A stretch of DNA of 64,000 nt from Halichondria panicea (lineage: Eukaryota; Porifera; Demospongiae; Suberitida; Halichondriidae). The notes under the pieces were generated by a model. It saw only the letters and a program-made list of their open reading frames with translations. It did no database searches and was not told the origin of the DNA. Shown here one piece after another: positions 40,301-50,867 of this stretch. Position numbers and translations under genes: made by a program. How positions within the stretch are numbered: position 1 is the first letter of the stretch; each line of letters starts with the position of its first letter. The stretch spans positions 2,762,001 through 2,826,000 of the forward strand of contig NC_087389.1 of NCBI RefSeq assembly GCF_963675165.1, given 5' to 3'.

Positions 40301-41826
40301 GCAGAAGTATTTGGAGCTGTTCCCGAAAGTGAGTTTATACTCTATTTCCTTCATCAACATTTTTCTTTTGCCACAGATAATTGGATTGTGATGGAATACA
40401 CGGCTCTAGGTGACTTAAAAAGACATCTTATTGTAAGCTCAGCTATATACGGTTATAGTTTGCTTAGCATTGGGAATGGGGAATTTCAAGTACTATACAA
40501 ACTTTTCAGTGTACATTTTCAAATAGAAGTAAATAATGATAACAAATCACTTACTAGTGTACACCAACCAACTTTCAATGTTTTCTTACACTTATAGTGC
40601 AATAAAGTGGCGACATTACACCTTATCAAGTACATGTGCGATGTTGCAATGGGAATGCATTACATCAAAATGCAAGGACTTGTGCACAAAGTACGCATGT
40701 TAAAAAAACTTTACAATCAACAATCATGTTACTCATGCATGCATGCAAAACTATATACCGTATATCTTCTAATTTATCGGACACTTCTAATTACCCCGGA
40801 CACTCTTTTGGGCAATTTTCGTTGTTCTAATACAATGGACACTCCAGTGCTTCAATATTACATTTGTTCTAAATATCCGGACAATACTTTGAAAAGTAGA
40901 GTTTACATTCACAGACGGCAAATAAGACTTAGAGTGCTGCAGTTAGATAGCTTTGAGTAGCTAGTTTTAGATAGCTAGTGCAACTATTCAGTCGCACACT
41001 GTTCTATTAAACTTAGCTAGCTCGCATGCAGCTGCTTGTTCTAATTATTCCGGACACTTCGCATGCTCTATAAAAAATCTGTTCCAATTATACCCCGACA
41101 ATTTCCAAAATAATAATTTTTTACTGTCCGATAAATTAGAAGATATACGGTACCATAATTATAACGCGAAATTTTCGAGGCACTTATATTTCGTAGAATG
41201 GCATTTTAATTATTGATCGTGGTGTTGACTGCTTACGGGAAGCACTCCCAGGTCACGCCTTAATCTTTGCCGGTTTAACAGATAATTTTAATGTAGGATT
41301 GCTAACCCACGAAAACAGAGCTAAAATTATAAGCCTATATCGAAAATTTAGCGCTATATACGGTAGTAGATCCACTCATATGAACACTGCTATATACGTA
41401 CAGAATCTTGCTCTGAGGAATGTTTTGATAACAGAAGATCACACTTGCAAGGTGGCTGATCTTGGAATGAGAAACAAATCGTTCTCGGTCACCAGATTTG
41501 ACTTGGGACTTGAGGTTGATCAAAGAAGGTGGATGTCTCCTGAGAACCTCTACAGGGGGTTATTTTCTGAAGCCTCTGATGTTTGGTCATTTGGGGTTGT
41601 ACAATGGGAGATGTTTCAGCCCACAAGAGCGCCTTACTCTACGCTTAACAGCAGTCAATTTCCCAAACACATCAATTCTGGACATACTCTGGACATTCCC
41701 GATGTTTGTCCACATATTGTTGCAAAAATAATGAGAGCATGCTGGAATTGGAACGCATCTAAGAGACCCAGTTTCATGTACATAGCCTCACTACTGATGC
41801 AAAGAAGTCTTTGTGACAAGGACTGA
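37390..41826 (+). CDS. Tandem pseudokinase with central PH-like region
   Basis: Ten exons (37390-38409, 38460-38603, 38666-38797, 38915-39704, 39768-39857, 39927-40031, 40140-40328, 40377-40432, 40598-40690, 41404-41826) join in phase into 1013 residues. Domain 1 (about 25-300, one exon) is kinase-like but lacks a VAIK lysine. Its HRD reads HCN (154), and DFG reads DME (172-174). A PH-like fold (about 355-445) follows, then a low-complexity linker with an Ile-Pro repeat. Domain 2 (about 757-1010) is tyrosine-kinase-like: GQYGAVYRA, K786 in VAVK, but HRDLAARN reads HKNLALRN (Asp to Asn at 874), DFG reads DLG (892-894), and there is no Tyr before WMSPE. Both domains should be inactive or nearly so. 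JAK kinases pair a pseudokinase with an active kinase; this differs in having no FERM or SH2 and two degenerate domains. No membrane segment or signal peptide was seen, so it is probably cytosolic. No named orthologue was recognised. Confidence 0.88.
38853..38933 (+). repeat. Duplicated splice acceptor
   Basis: The sequence TAGGAAATGCGTAAAT occurs twice, at about 38853 and 38912, with similar upstream tracts. Only the second is followed by a long open frame (exon 4). The first reads into TAA after about ten codons. Confidence 0.75.
40756..41152. mobile_element. TIR element family M2, copy 2 (397 bp)
   Basis: Near-identical to 10359-10749 over its whole length, with ends ACCGTATATCTTCTAATTTA and complement. 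It lies in the last intron of the tandem pseudokinase gene, which splits the HK|N catalytic-loop motif. Confidence 0.88.
41149..41364. mobile_element. TIR element abutting M2 copy 2
   Basis: Begins in the terminal TACGGTA of the M2 copy and ends in CGCTATATACGGTA. The arms carry ATTATAACGCGAAATTTTCG and a diverged complement. It is a second non-coding element in the same intron, 40 bp from the last exon. Confidence 0.65.
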
Positions 41827-41986
41827 GTTTCAACTTACATTGTATATAATATACATTGCACAATAACTATACACTTATATATTATATACTTATATATTAT
41901 GTATGACAAAAGTGACACGAGAATTAAAGCTAAAAGTAATGAGTGTACTGGTATTAATGTCACACACTATAATCTCAGTTTCATTT

Positions 41987-43183
41987 TCAGGGTATTTTCG
42001 GTTCCATCAGAACAAAAGTAAAATTGAACACATCAGGCTGTAGAAAATAAATTGGGGACAAACAGTACTTATTCTGACTAATAAATAATTACATCAGGAA
42101 CACTGTGTAAAATACAACATTTCCTCGTTTATATAATTATGCTTACCTGTCCTAGATGCATAGGCATGGGATCTAAGCCGCTTGAAGACCAGCGGAAAGG
42201 GGGAAGGTTCTGAGATAATCATAACATTACACATTGATGAGAGATCTATACATGTATACAATGTATGAATATCATTTATGGAGCTGGGTGTGAAACACAA
42301 GGCCAGGGCCGTAGATAGCGGGGGCAGGGTTTCATCTAGGATAAAAAGTTTGAGGGGAAAGATTTGGCAAAATGTCAGAAAAATGTTTGGCCACACCCTA
42401 ATGCATCACAGTACATTTGTTTGTGGACTTGTGGTTATGATGTGACAGTTATTATTCTACAAAATGTTTTGGGGGAAGCTGAGCATTTGGGGGGGGGGTT
42501 CACCCCCCCCCCCCACTAGATAAAACCCTGGCGGGGGCAAATAGTTGCCCCCTCTGGCATTCTAGATCTAGCATTGTGCATGCAGGTTATAAATAGATAA
42601 TTATTATGAAACATTGATCTGCACATACATGTACGCAACGCATTATTGAACAAGATACTCATGGAGCATCCACCCTGTGCATTGAGCTTCATTGCACAGC
42701 GGATATATACGATAACTTTTTACCATGATTACCTTATTACCGTATAGCTGGTAATTTTCGTGGGGCAAAATATTCGTGGTTTTCGTGGTTAGAGGTCTGA
42801 CCACGAATATTTTACCCACGAATGAAGCGACCTTGCCTACCTTTATCTACAATCCAAGCAGCAACCACAAAAATATTACCCACGAAATGTCTCAGTATTG
42901 CTGAACCACGAATATTTTGTACCCTGAAAATTACCCGCTATACGGTATAACATTATAATTACGGGAATTATCGTGAATCTATAAAGCAACGATATGCCTT
43001 CAAGTTTCAACTCTATAACAAGCCTCAATTACTGTCTCATTAGTAGTTAAAGCAGTCCATGAAAGTGTCTAGTTGGCTCACACACTCAATATTGTGTCCA
43101 CACGCACGCACGCACGCACGCACGCACACACGCACGCACGCACACACGCACGCACGCACACACGCACGCACGCACACACGCAC

Positions 43184-43215
<32 letters not shown>

Positions 43216-46200
43216 GAATCACTCTACCCCTGCTGCCTACGCACGGGGTAATTATATAGTGCAATAGTGCATGTAAACCATGCATTGATGGATGATCCAC
43301 CAGTAGCAAAGAAACATTGGCAATCTTCATGGCTTCACTTGTGTTATATTATCATAAACCTAAGCTATCTACAACTCATTATTGTTTGTGCAATAATAAA
43401 ATTAGTATAACATTTTATAACATGTAACTGCAATGCGGTGATAAAAAAAATTACTGTCATTAACGAAGAATTGATTACCTGATGAGTAGGGCCATTCTGC
43501 GCAAATGATTGCAATGACTTAGCCATGTTGTAGTCAGTGACCTGTTGGGGAAAAAGTGAAGTCACATGCAATGCAGGCAGCACTTTTATAGTTCTCATGA
43601 AAGTAAATCCATAAACATCCTGTGAACCATACATGATGTGGGGAAAAAGTGAAGTCACATGCAATGCTGGCAGCACTTTTATAGCAGAGGAGGTCAGACA
43701 TCACTTGAACTTTCACTAATTATGACCTTTTAATGACATTCCAGGCCAAATTGCTTTTCGTTTTTGCTGACTCAGCAGTAGCGTCTACTGTACTTCTCTG
43801 CTAGTCTCTATTTTAGCCGCCCTCTAAAAGTTGGGTGGCCTAATCACGAGTCTATGTTATAGAGGGCGACTGATTTATGAGACAATACTTCTGCACGGTT
43901 TCTGTCGCTGAATCTGTTGACAACTAGTTGTGTTTGGTGTCTATGATGGTTACTGGACCTAACCCTATCAGCACATAATAGCCATACTAGCTAGATCCGC
44001 CTAGATCCAGTCATGTTCTACTGCTGAGTCAGCAAAAACGAAAAGCAATTTGGCCTGGAATGTCATTAAAAGGTGAAAGTTTAAGTGATGTCACCTCCTC
44101 TGCTTTTTCATGACAGTGAATCCCTGTGCACCACACATGATGTCACCAAATACTAGAAGCATCCTCAGGTCTGCCCTAAGTGTTGTAAGACAGGAAGTGC
44201 TAAGTTGCCATGAATATCTTAATGAGAACAGTTTTTCTTTGTTTCTGATAAAAATAAAGGTTTTTAGAGCTATCTAAGTTGAAATATGTAATAAGAAGAC
44301 AGTTTAACATACGATAAACACTTGATAAATTATGAATTTGGGTCAAACTAGCATGAAGTTGTGTAAAATGATTGCGGAAAGCTTGAATTTTTGAGCAAGC
44401 TGTTCACCATCGACGTAGCAAGCTTAAAATTGGTTATACAATTAAAAACAATCTAAATAACAACATATTCAAGGTAAATGCCATACAAATGAATAGTGTT
44501 TGCAAAGCAGTTACACAAACTTTGACATAAATACACAACTTGGCAATATCATAGAACACATCATGAATGACTTCAAGCCTTCTAGTTTGCTGCAAAGCAT
44601 GCACATGCACTAGTTGATACTTTAGGCAGTCACTGGTTCCTTTCACATCTGGAGATATGCAGCCATGAGTTCCACCAACCACAGAGACTAGACACTATTC
44701 AGAATGCGCAAGCTGTTCACACTATCTCAATCCAGAAGAGGTCCGACAGGCGCGGTGCAGCTCAAGTAATTAGCCTTGATTATTCTCAGCAAAAACATAC
44801 GACGTGGGCGGATAATTATTGCGAAAATCAAAGGCTAATTGCTTGAGCTGTACCGCGCCTGTCGTACCTCCTCTGATCTCAATCTAGTCAAACTTGCTGA
44901 GTCAATACATTCCATTTTATCTCCTAGTAACAAGTTCTAGTTCAGTAAATGGTCTGTGTTATGAGCTTTGGAAAAATCTCCCTTCACTACAATCTGGTAG
45001 AGTTTAATTTGGGTGTCATCATTATGAATCTCATTATAATTATATGAATTTCAATGTTTTTGTGATGTCATCCTTGTGAATAACATTAAAATACTTGTGG
45101 TATGTATTTCTAAAACTAGGGCAGACTGCCTAGGCCTTCACTAGTAGTGTATTAAACAGTGTAATAATAGTAGTGTATTAAACAGTGTAAGACTAAGAAA
45201 TATAGCAGTTTGCCTAGTCCAAGACATACAAAACATTTTATGGAATTATGGCTACAAGTCAACTTAAAGGTGCTGGTTAAAACTGATAGTCAGAAATACT
45301 GTTTATGAATTACACTGCAGATGCATTCTTAAAGTTGAAATGGATAGAGGGCAAAATGGTGGCTCCTCAGGCAATGCGTAGGGCCGTCAATGCTGTTGTG
45401 ACCAACAACTCAGTGTTTTTCAGACCATGGGGACAGGAACAAATTCACGTCTACGATTTGGAGTATGGCAACTGGCATGAGGTACCAGAATGTCTATATG
45501 TTTACTCCTCCTTAGCCTACGTGTGCAATGTCCTCACCACAATCGGTGGGGAAAAAGACGAAGAATGCACGGACAAGCTGCTCTCACTGACATGGAAAAC
45601 AGAGCAACCGTGGGAAGAAACTCTCCCATACATGCCAACGAAACGAAAGAATTCGGTCTCCATGACAGCTGGTAAATGGCTAGTTGTGTCGGGTGGTATC
45701 CAAGCAGGAAGGTACCTCACAATAGTCGAACTCTTGAATCTTGAGAGCAAGACTTGGTCATCTGTAGCTACACTGCCAGAGCCAATCTTCAATGCTGCTG
45801 TGACATTTGGAGGGGGCTACATTTATATGCTTGGAGGGAACAAAAGGCCTGGGTGCCCAACAACAACAGTGATTTCGTGCAAACTAGACCAGTTGGTTCG
45901 GTCTTTTATTGGGGACATTAATGTGTGGAAAAAACTGACTGACTTGCCTGTGGAGAGATCAAGTTGTGTTTGTATACATGGTCAGTTGCTGGCCATAGGA
46001 GGACAATATCGTAACACTGACACCATTGCTACTACGAGTTCAACTAATAGCCATGTACATGTGTGTTCATCAGTCTACCAGTACAGTTCAACGAAAAACA
46101 CTTGGAACATAGTCAGTGATTTGACAATACCAGTATCGGAGTGTTTTACAGCTGTATTGCCTGGTAACAAGCTGATGGTGCTTGGGGGTATCACTAGAAA

Positions 46201-49200
46201 AGGGGTCACCGACAAAGTACTATTTGGAACACTTGATGGTGATTCCCTTTCCCAGGACTTATCGTGAATAGTAAATTAGTATCATTGCCAACAATTTCCT
46301 TTGATCTACATATTTATTTGATTAAACGCCCATGGTAAGCTCTGTCTTTGTTAATAAACGCCCATCTTAAATAATTGCCCATGTATGGGGCGTGGTACTG
46401 TGGGCGGAGATGAAGTAGCACGTAGAACCAGTTGCAAGCATGGCAGCAGATACTATTTATATGGCAAAGAGTGATATCGACACAGAGGGAGAAACACCAC
46501 TCCTACGACTTAAGATTTATTAATAAGTTGAGAGCTGTGGCAGCAGGCATAACTGCTGCTCTGTGCAAAAGTTTGAAGTAGACATACATGTAACAATAAA
46601 CGACTGTTTCGAATAAGCGCCCATCTCGTTTAAACGCCCCCTCTACAGATGTTGCTAGGAAATAAACGCCTGGGCGTTTAATCAAGTAAATACAGTAATT
46701 ATTACAATTAATCAGAAACATTCCTGTACATGTAACTGTACCTTGGTATCATAGCAACCACCTGCAAAGGGTGGGTTTTTGAGATCGCCACGGCTACAGA
46801 TGGAGTTCATGGGATTGCCCTCTGAGTATGGATCATTTTGGTAGTCGTTGAAACGCATTATGTACTGCATAGTGTCCATATCTTTCACCTGTTCGATAAT
46901 AATTTATTAATTTTAGAATGCCTTCATATCGCACCCGAGGGAATATTCACTTCATGTGTAGTGCATGTGGTGAATGTGTGGTCTAAATTTTCAATGGCCA
47001 CTTGGAAAAGATAAATTGTTCTGTGTACACAGGCAAGAGTCTTATCTACTCTTGACGCAGGATATCGATTTTATATTCCTTTGTTTAGTCTAATCAGGAG
47101 CCCATAAATAAGAGAAGGAGTGGCTAACTCCAACGTATACTCTAGGATCACGTTTTGTAATTGCCGGTGAAACCGCACTTCCTTGTATGGAAGCAACTAA
47201 GTGCTTGCAAACCGCAGCCCTGTATTGCGTACACGTGTAGGGATTCAACCACTTAGTGAATGACTGCATTTCCATATAATATGGAAATGCGGTCATAACC
47301 TTACGAAACGTGATCCCGTAGTCAGCCGCTCCTTCTCTTATTTATGGGCTCCTGGTCTTATACACACCAGTACGTACTAATTAACACTGCGTAAGTCTTC
47401 TCACATTTGCTTGATCTCTCCTAAATATTTTAGCCCTAGGACATAGCTGGTAGGAAACATCAGCCCCAAACTTCTGCTCAGCAGCAGCATACCCAGAAAC
47501 CTGGAATATGGTCTCATAGAAAGGGACATTGTATGACGGCCAGTAGCCAGCTCTCAAGATGCTCGACTGATCACCACTCTCCACAAGGCTGTGAATGAAT
47601 ACACCAAGAGATCAAATAAAAGTGACACTTGTCTCTACAAAGACTGCATATCTGTACAGGTCCAGAGGAGGTACAACAGGCACGGGGCAGCTCAAGCAAT
47701 TAGCCTCTGATTACACTCAGCAATAAGACAAGTCATGGGTGGATAATTAGTGTTCAATCAAAATAATACTAAACGCTAGAACTGCACCGCGCCTGTCGTA
47801 CCTCCTCTGGTACAAGTCTGTAAAGCTTAATTGTAAAAAGTACATAGATATTGTTACTAATGGCCAGCCAGGGTTTCATCTCAGGCGCTTATAGTCCCAT
47901 TAAAACGAAACAAAATAGCAATAATGGAGTTAGGGTTAGGGGTAGGGGTAGGGATAGGAATAGAGTTAGGTGCCACGCCCATTATTGATGTTTTACTGGG
48001 ACAACAGGTGCTCAAGACCTGATTTTATTGTCGTAAGCTTCCCCACAGACAAAAGGAAACCCTGCATGCCAACAAAAAATGAGCTGCATCATCCTTGACA
48101 AGCTCATTATATCCTCTAATTTGGGCGGTAAGCATAGTATGCAGATAGCTAGACTCACCCCGGTATTTGCTCTACCACCCATAGTGCATCATCATGTACT
48201 GCCTTCTTCAGCTCTATCTTTTTCATGTCAAGTACCATGTACTGGTTATTGTAAGTACCTGTTTCAGCAAAGCATATGCTTTATGGATCAACCTTTCTGT
48301 AGTACATAATAATTATGTATCAGGTAGAATATTTTTGTGCTAGCGAGGAGGAGTGGAAGCTTACACCTCTCTGCCACCCCCCCCCCCCAACGTTCCACTT
48401 AACATTTGAACGTCTGGGTCAAGCTCCCTCCTATAACTCTAAATCAACCCTGGTAAACTATAGTGCAAATAAATTTAAATGTACCTGAATTATACTGGCT
48501 GACAATGTCTGCCCAGTCCTTGCCTCCCTCTGCCAACCAGTTGGCCAGTCTGACTCTGTGCCAGGCCAGGAGAGCTTTGGGTGTGCTGTAGTCGTACAAG
48601 GTTTTGTTGTAAATGCTATTGGTAGTCTGCAACATCACGAGACCACTGGAAAGGGGACAGAGAATAACAATGGAAGTCATCAAAACGATATGATCAGTTC
48701 ACTGAGCTGATACATGCACTTGTGTTGGCTGAAAACTTATGTACATGGCGTCTACTTTTTAACAGGGAGCACTGCACAACTTATGTATGCAAACAAAATG
48801 AACCTGTCCATGATGTAAAAGTCATCTAAGGAGGACAAGTAACCAGGGTAACTGGAAAAGGACATCCGCTGAGTAGCAGGCATTGAGTACTCATTGTGAA
48901 CTCTAAATGTGTAGTGCTTGAATATTCTGTTCATTGCGGTATAGATGTACCAGCTGTGTGCGTGCACATGTACAATTAAGATTGTTAATTGCTTTTTGAT
49001 GTGCGCTAAAAAGTTTTCACACTCATGTGCGACACAGACCTTGAATGAGCTGCATAAACGTTCTCGTAGCCAGAGAGTATCTTGATAAGAGCAGAGCAAT
49101 GTCCCTTATTCATCTAAGTGTAAAAGAAATAATAAGCAATGTAGGATATCCTCTGTCTTTGTCAAGCAAGGCTTCATGTTATAATAACAATGTGGATAAA

Positions 49201-50867
49201 TTTCTGGGTAAAGGACAGCTAGCAAGCGGTACACAAACATGCAAAGATCATACCAGATCTATTATCTCATTCTTTGATAGAGTGGACACATCAGGCCTGC
49301 TGCCCGGGTTAACAAAGTGTGCAATGTCCAGGTAGTCTCCATTACCAGAGAGAAAGTCGAAGGCAAAGTCTTCAAGTTGCTGCGACACCATATAAAGTAA
49401 ACAACACGATAACAATAAATGTAGTACTCTAAAGTGAGTGCCACAATAGGGAAAACAAAGAGAGAGGTTTATTTTCGTATGGTGTATTTAGCTGTCTTAG
49501 AAATAGAATAGCCTATAAAAGTTACCTGAGCCTGAGTGGCTGCCAGTGCATAACCAGTTTTCATACCGTCGAATTGTTTAAGGATCAGAGCAGTGTAGTA
49601 CCAGAATGAAGAGCTTCTTTCAGTACTGTTGATCATCTCCTGCATCCATTCTCGCTAAGGATTGAGAAATAGATAGTTTCAGTGGCGTCCAGCTTACCAA
49701 TAAATCATTATCAATGTAATAAAAGACTAATTCTCATGATAAGGCTATAGGAATTCTGGCAGAGAATATAATTACCAGATTAACATGTTTGAAATGCATT
49801 GATCGCCTAAGAATAGTTGTTATTAGTTCACACATTTTTTAACCTCCTAACAATGACAGCCTAGCTATTAGGGAGCACAATTGCTCCCTAATTAGCATTC
49901 TTTCAGAGCTAGGCTAAAATCGATATAAGGCCACTGTTAGTTGCATACTTGTTTCAGATCAACCTCCCTCCTCAATTAAGTCATTATTGCTGATGTCAGC
50001 CATTATTTGAGGTCAAAGTCCTTTTTTTGCTGACATTGCATTATTTTACCATGTGTCATGGGCAAGTTGTGCACCAAAGAGCCAGTGATTAAAAAAAATC
50101 AAACTATATTGCTGTCCTTTTGTGTATTTTCGTCAGTTAAAAAAACTGGATATGACGTACGTCATCAAATAATGGGATATTAAATGAGTAATGAAGGACT
50201 CCCTCCCTCCCTCATCGGGGTCGAGCTAGTATTCTCGTCTGAAACAAGTATGTAACTAACAGTGGCCTAAATATTATTTAAAAGAGTCTATAAATATAGT
50301 TTGCCCTTCCATTTAAAATTGATACCTGATCCTCATAAAATTCCTTCACTTTCTTTATGTACTCAAGGCTGTGTCCACTGAATGATTCATTGCTCAAGGA
50401 TGTGAACATGTTGAAAATGTCTCTGAAGTAGATACATGTACATGCGAGTCAAATGTAGATATGCTGACGAAAAACAATTCACATACTTTTGTGTTAAATA
50501 GCCTTCCAGCATACCGGCAGCTGACATTATATCACAATCAACAAAGCCTTGGCTGCTGTAGCCAGCAGCTATTTCCAGAACTTTCCATCTACAATATGCA
50601 CACAGATATGAAATTAAACTGATAACTTATGCGTTACGTACCCATTCTCATTGACAGTATCGTTGTAAGTTGCATAGGCCACTGCGTTTGGGTCTAAACC
50701 CTCCACAATCTTCAATCCTTCACTGCATATAGCCATTGACATTGTCATATTAAATTAATTTATAAAGATGTCTAGGCTACTTACTCAGTCTTGTACACAG
50801 AAGCCGTTTGGAAAGCTGTTGATGAAGATACAACCAGCAGCAGCAAGAGGCATGCACATTTGGTCAT
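41987..50867 (-). CDS. PLBD1: Phospholipase B-like hydrolase (PLBD family)
   Basis: Fifteen exons (50867-50785, 50722-50642, 50588-50487, 50422-50326, 49654-49526, 49379-49254, 49113-49040, 48953-48804, 48645-48485, 48258-48159, 47588-47405, 46888-46742, 43541-43479, 42209-42147, 42037-41987) join in phase into 536 residues. The start has a clear signal peptide ([19 protein letters not shown]). The predicted N-terminal nucleophile is C212 in [10 protein letters not shown], where the family is known to self-cleave. Other family segments: [67 protein letters not shown], and the VFNF end. Human PLBD1 (553) is similar in length; PLBD1 versus PLBD2 is not settled. These are lysosomal Ntn hydrolases. 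The 3.2-kb intron 12 holds a kelch gene on the other strand plus several TIR elements. It ends 160 bp from the pseudokinase stop. Confidence 0.95.
42738..42947. mobile_element. TIR element family M1, full copy (210 bp)
   Basis: Ends TACCGTATAGCTGGTAATTT and AATTACCCGCTATACGGTA; the interior has repeated internal inverted motifs (CACGAATATTTT and AAATATTCGTGG). Near-identical to 52032-52243. Confidence 0.9.
43102..43215. repeat. CACG/CACA microsatellite
   Basis: Tandem CACG units interspersed with CACA, becoming pure CA at the right end; it lies in PLBD intron 13. Confidence 0.95.
43545..43685. repeat. 45-bp duplicated block next to PLBD exon 13
   Basis: The block GTGAAGTCACATGCAATGC with GGCAGCACTTTTATAG occurs twice, about 80 bp apart, and supplies the pyrimidine tract upstream of the exon 13 acceptor (43542) on the PLBD strand. 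Confidence 0.8.
43684..44103. mobile_element. Long-arm TIR element (420 bp)
   Basis: Inverted arms of about 90 bp at 43684-43781 and 44018-44103 (TTTAATGACATTCCAGGCCA and complement) enclose about 235 bp. The extreme ends GCAGAGGAGGT...GACATCACTT share AGAGGAGGT with family M3. Confidence 0.88.
44734..44875. mobile_element. TIR element family M3, copy 2 (142 bp)
   Basis: Ends AGAGGTCCGACAGGCGCGG and CCGCGCCTGTCGTACCTCCT, with GCAGCTCAAG.AATTAGCC sub-arms, enclose about 40 bp. Confidence 0.85.
45305..46267 (+). CDS. Kelch-repeat protein, intronless and nested
   Basis: A single 320-residue open frame from ATG 45305 to TGA 46267. Several kelch blades are visible from their GG doublets followed by W six to fifteen residues on: [21 protein letters not shown]...[28 protein letters not shown] and [11 protein letters not shown]. 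That suggests four or five blades, short of a usual six- or seven-blade propeller, so it may be the end of a longer protein or need oligomerisation. No BTB, BACK or F-box domain precedes it here. No signal peptide seen. It lies wholly inside PLBD intron 12 on the opposite strand. Lack of introns amid exon-rich neighbours suggests a retrocopy or a young gene. Function unknown. Confidence 0.8.
   Translation: MNYTADAFLKLKWIEGKMVAPQAMRRAVNAVVTNNSVFFRPWGQEQIHVYDLEYGNWHEVPECLYVYSSLAYVCNVLTTIGGEKDEECTDKLLSLTWKTEQPWEETLPYMPTKRKNSVSMTAGKWLVVSGGIQAGRYLTIVELLNLESKTWSSVATLPEPIFNAAVTFGGGYIYMLGGNKRPGCPTTTVISCKLDQLVRSFIGDINVWKKLTDLPVERSSCVCIHGQLLAIGGQYRNTDTIATTSSTNSHVHVCSSVYQYSSTKNTWNIVSDLTIPVSECFTAVLPGNKLMVLGGITRKGVTDKVLFGTLDGDSLSQDLS
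46313..46694. mobile_element. TIR element M8 (382 bp)
   Basis: Ends TATTTGATTAAACGCCCATG and TGGGCGTTTAATCAAGTAAA. It has an internal cluster of further AAACGCCC/GGGCGTTT-type motifs and begins 45 bp after the kelch stop. Confidence 0.85.
47095..47354. mobile_element. TIR element M5 (260 bp)
   Basis: Inverted ends CAGGAGCCCATAAATAAGAG and CTCTTATTTATGGGCTCCTG, with secondary arms around ATCACGTTT and AAACGTGAT; it lies in PLBD intron 11. Confidence 0.9.
47663..47810. mobile_element. TIR element family M3, copy 3 (148 bp)
   Basis: Ends CAGAGGAGGTACAACAGGCA and CGCGCCTGTCGTACCTCCTC, as in the copy at 44734-44875. Confidence 0.85.
47881..48022. mobile_element. TIR element with a telomere-like core
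   Basis: The arms contain GTCCCATTAAAAC and GTTTTACTGGGAC, with AATAATGG and CCATTATT nearer the centre. The middle (47926-47970) is a run of TTAGGG and GTAGGG units. Confidence 0.65.
49923..50274. mobile_element. TIR element M6 (352 bp)
   Basis: Inverted ends of about 36 bp: AAGGCCACTGTTAGTTGCAT...GTTTCAGA, and the complement at 50238-50274. It lies in PLBD intron 4; no coding frame. Confidence 0.88.

Noticed and set aside
43040-43330. Overlapping Cys/Val/Arg- or Thr/His/Arg-repeat open frames on both strands
   Set aside because: Pure translations of the CACG/CACA microsatellite.
43365-43716. Minus-strand frames with a repeated [11 protein letters not shown] segment
   Set aside because: The repeat reflects the 45-bp duplicated intronic block; only the 21 codons at 43541-43479 are PLBD coding.
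47090-47296. Minus-strand 68-codon frame between PLBD exons
   Set aside because: It lies within the TIR element at 47095-47354 and has no phase-compatible splice sites.
47926-47970. Chromosome-fusion telomere scar
   Set aside because: The tract is short, imperfect and enclosed by inverted arms typical of the other elements.
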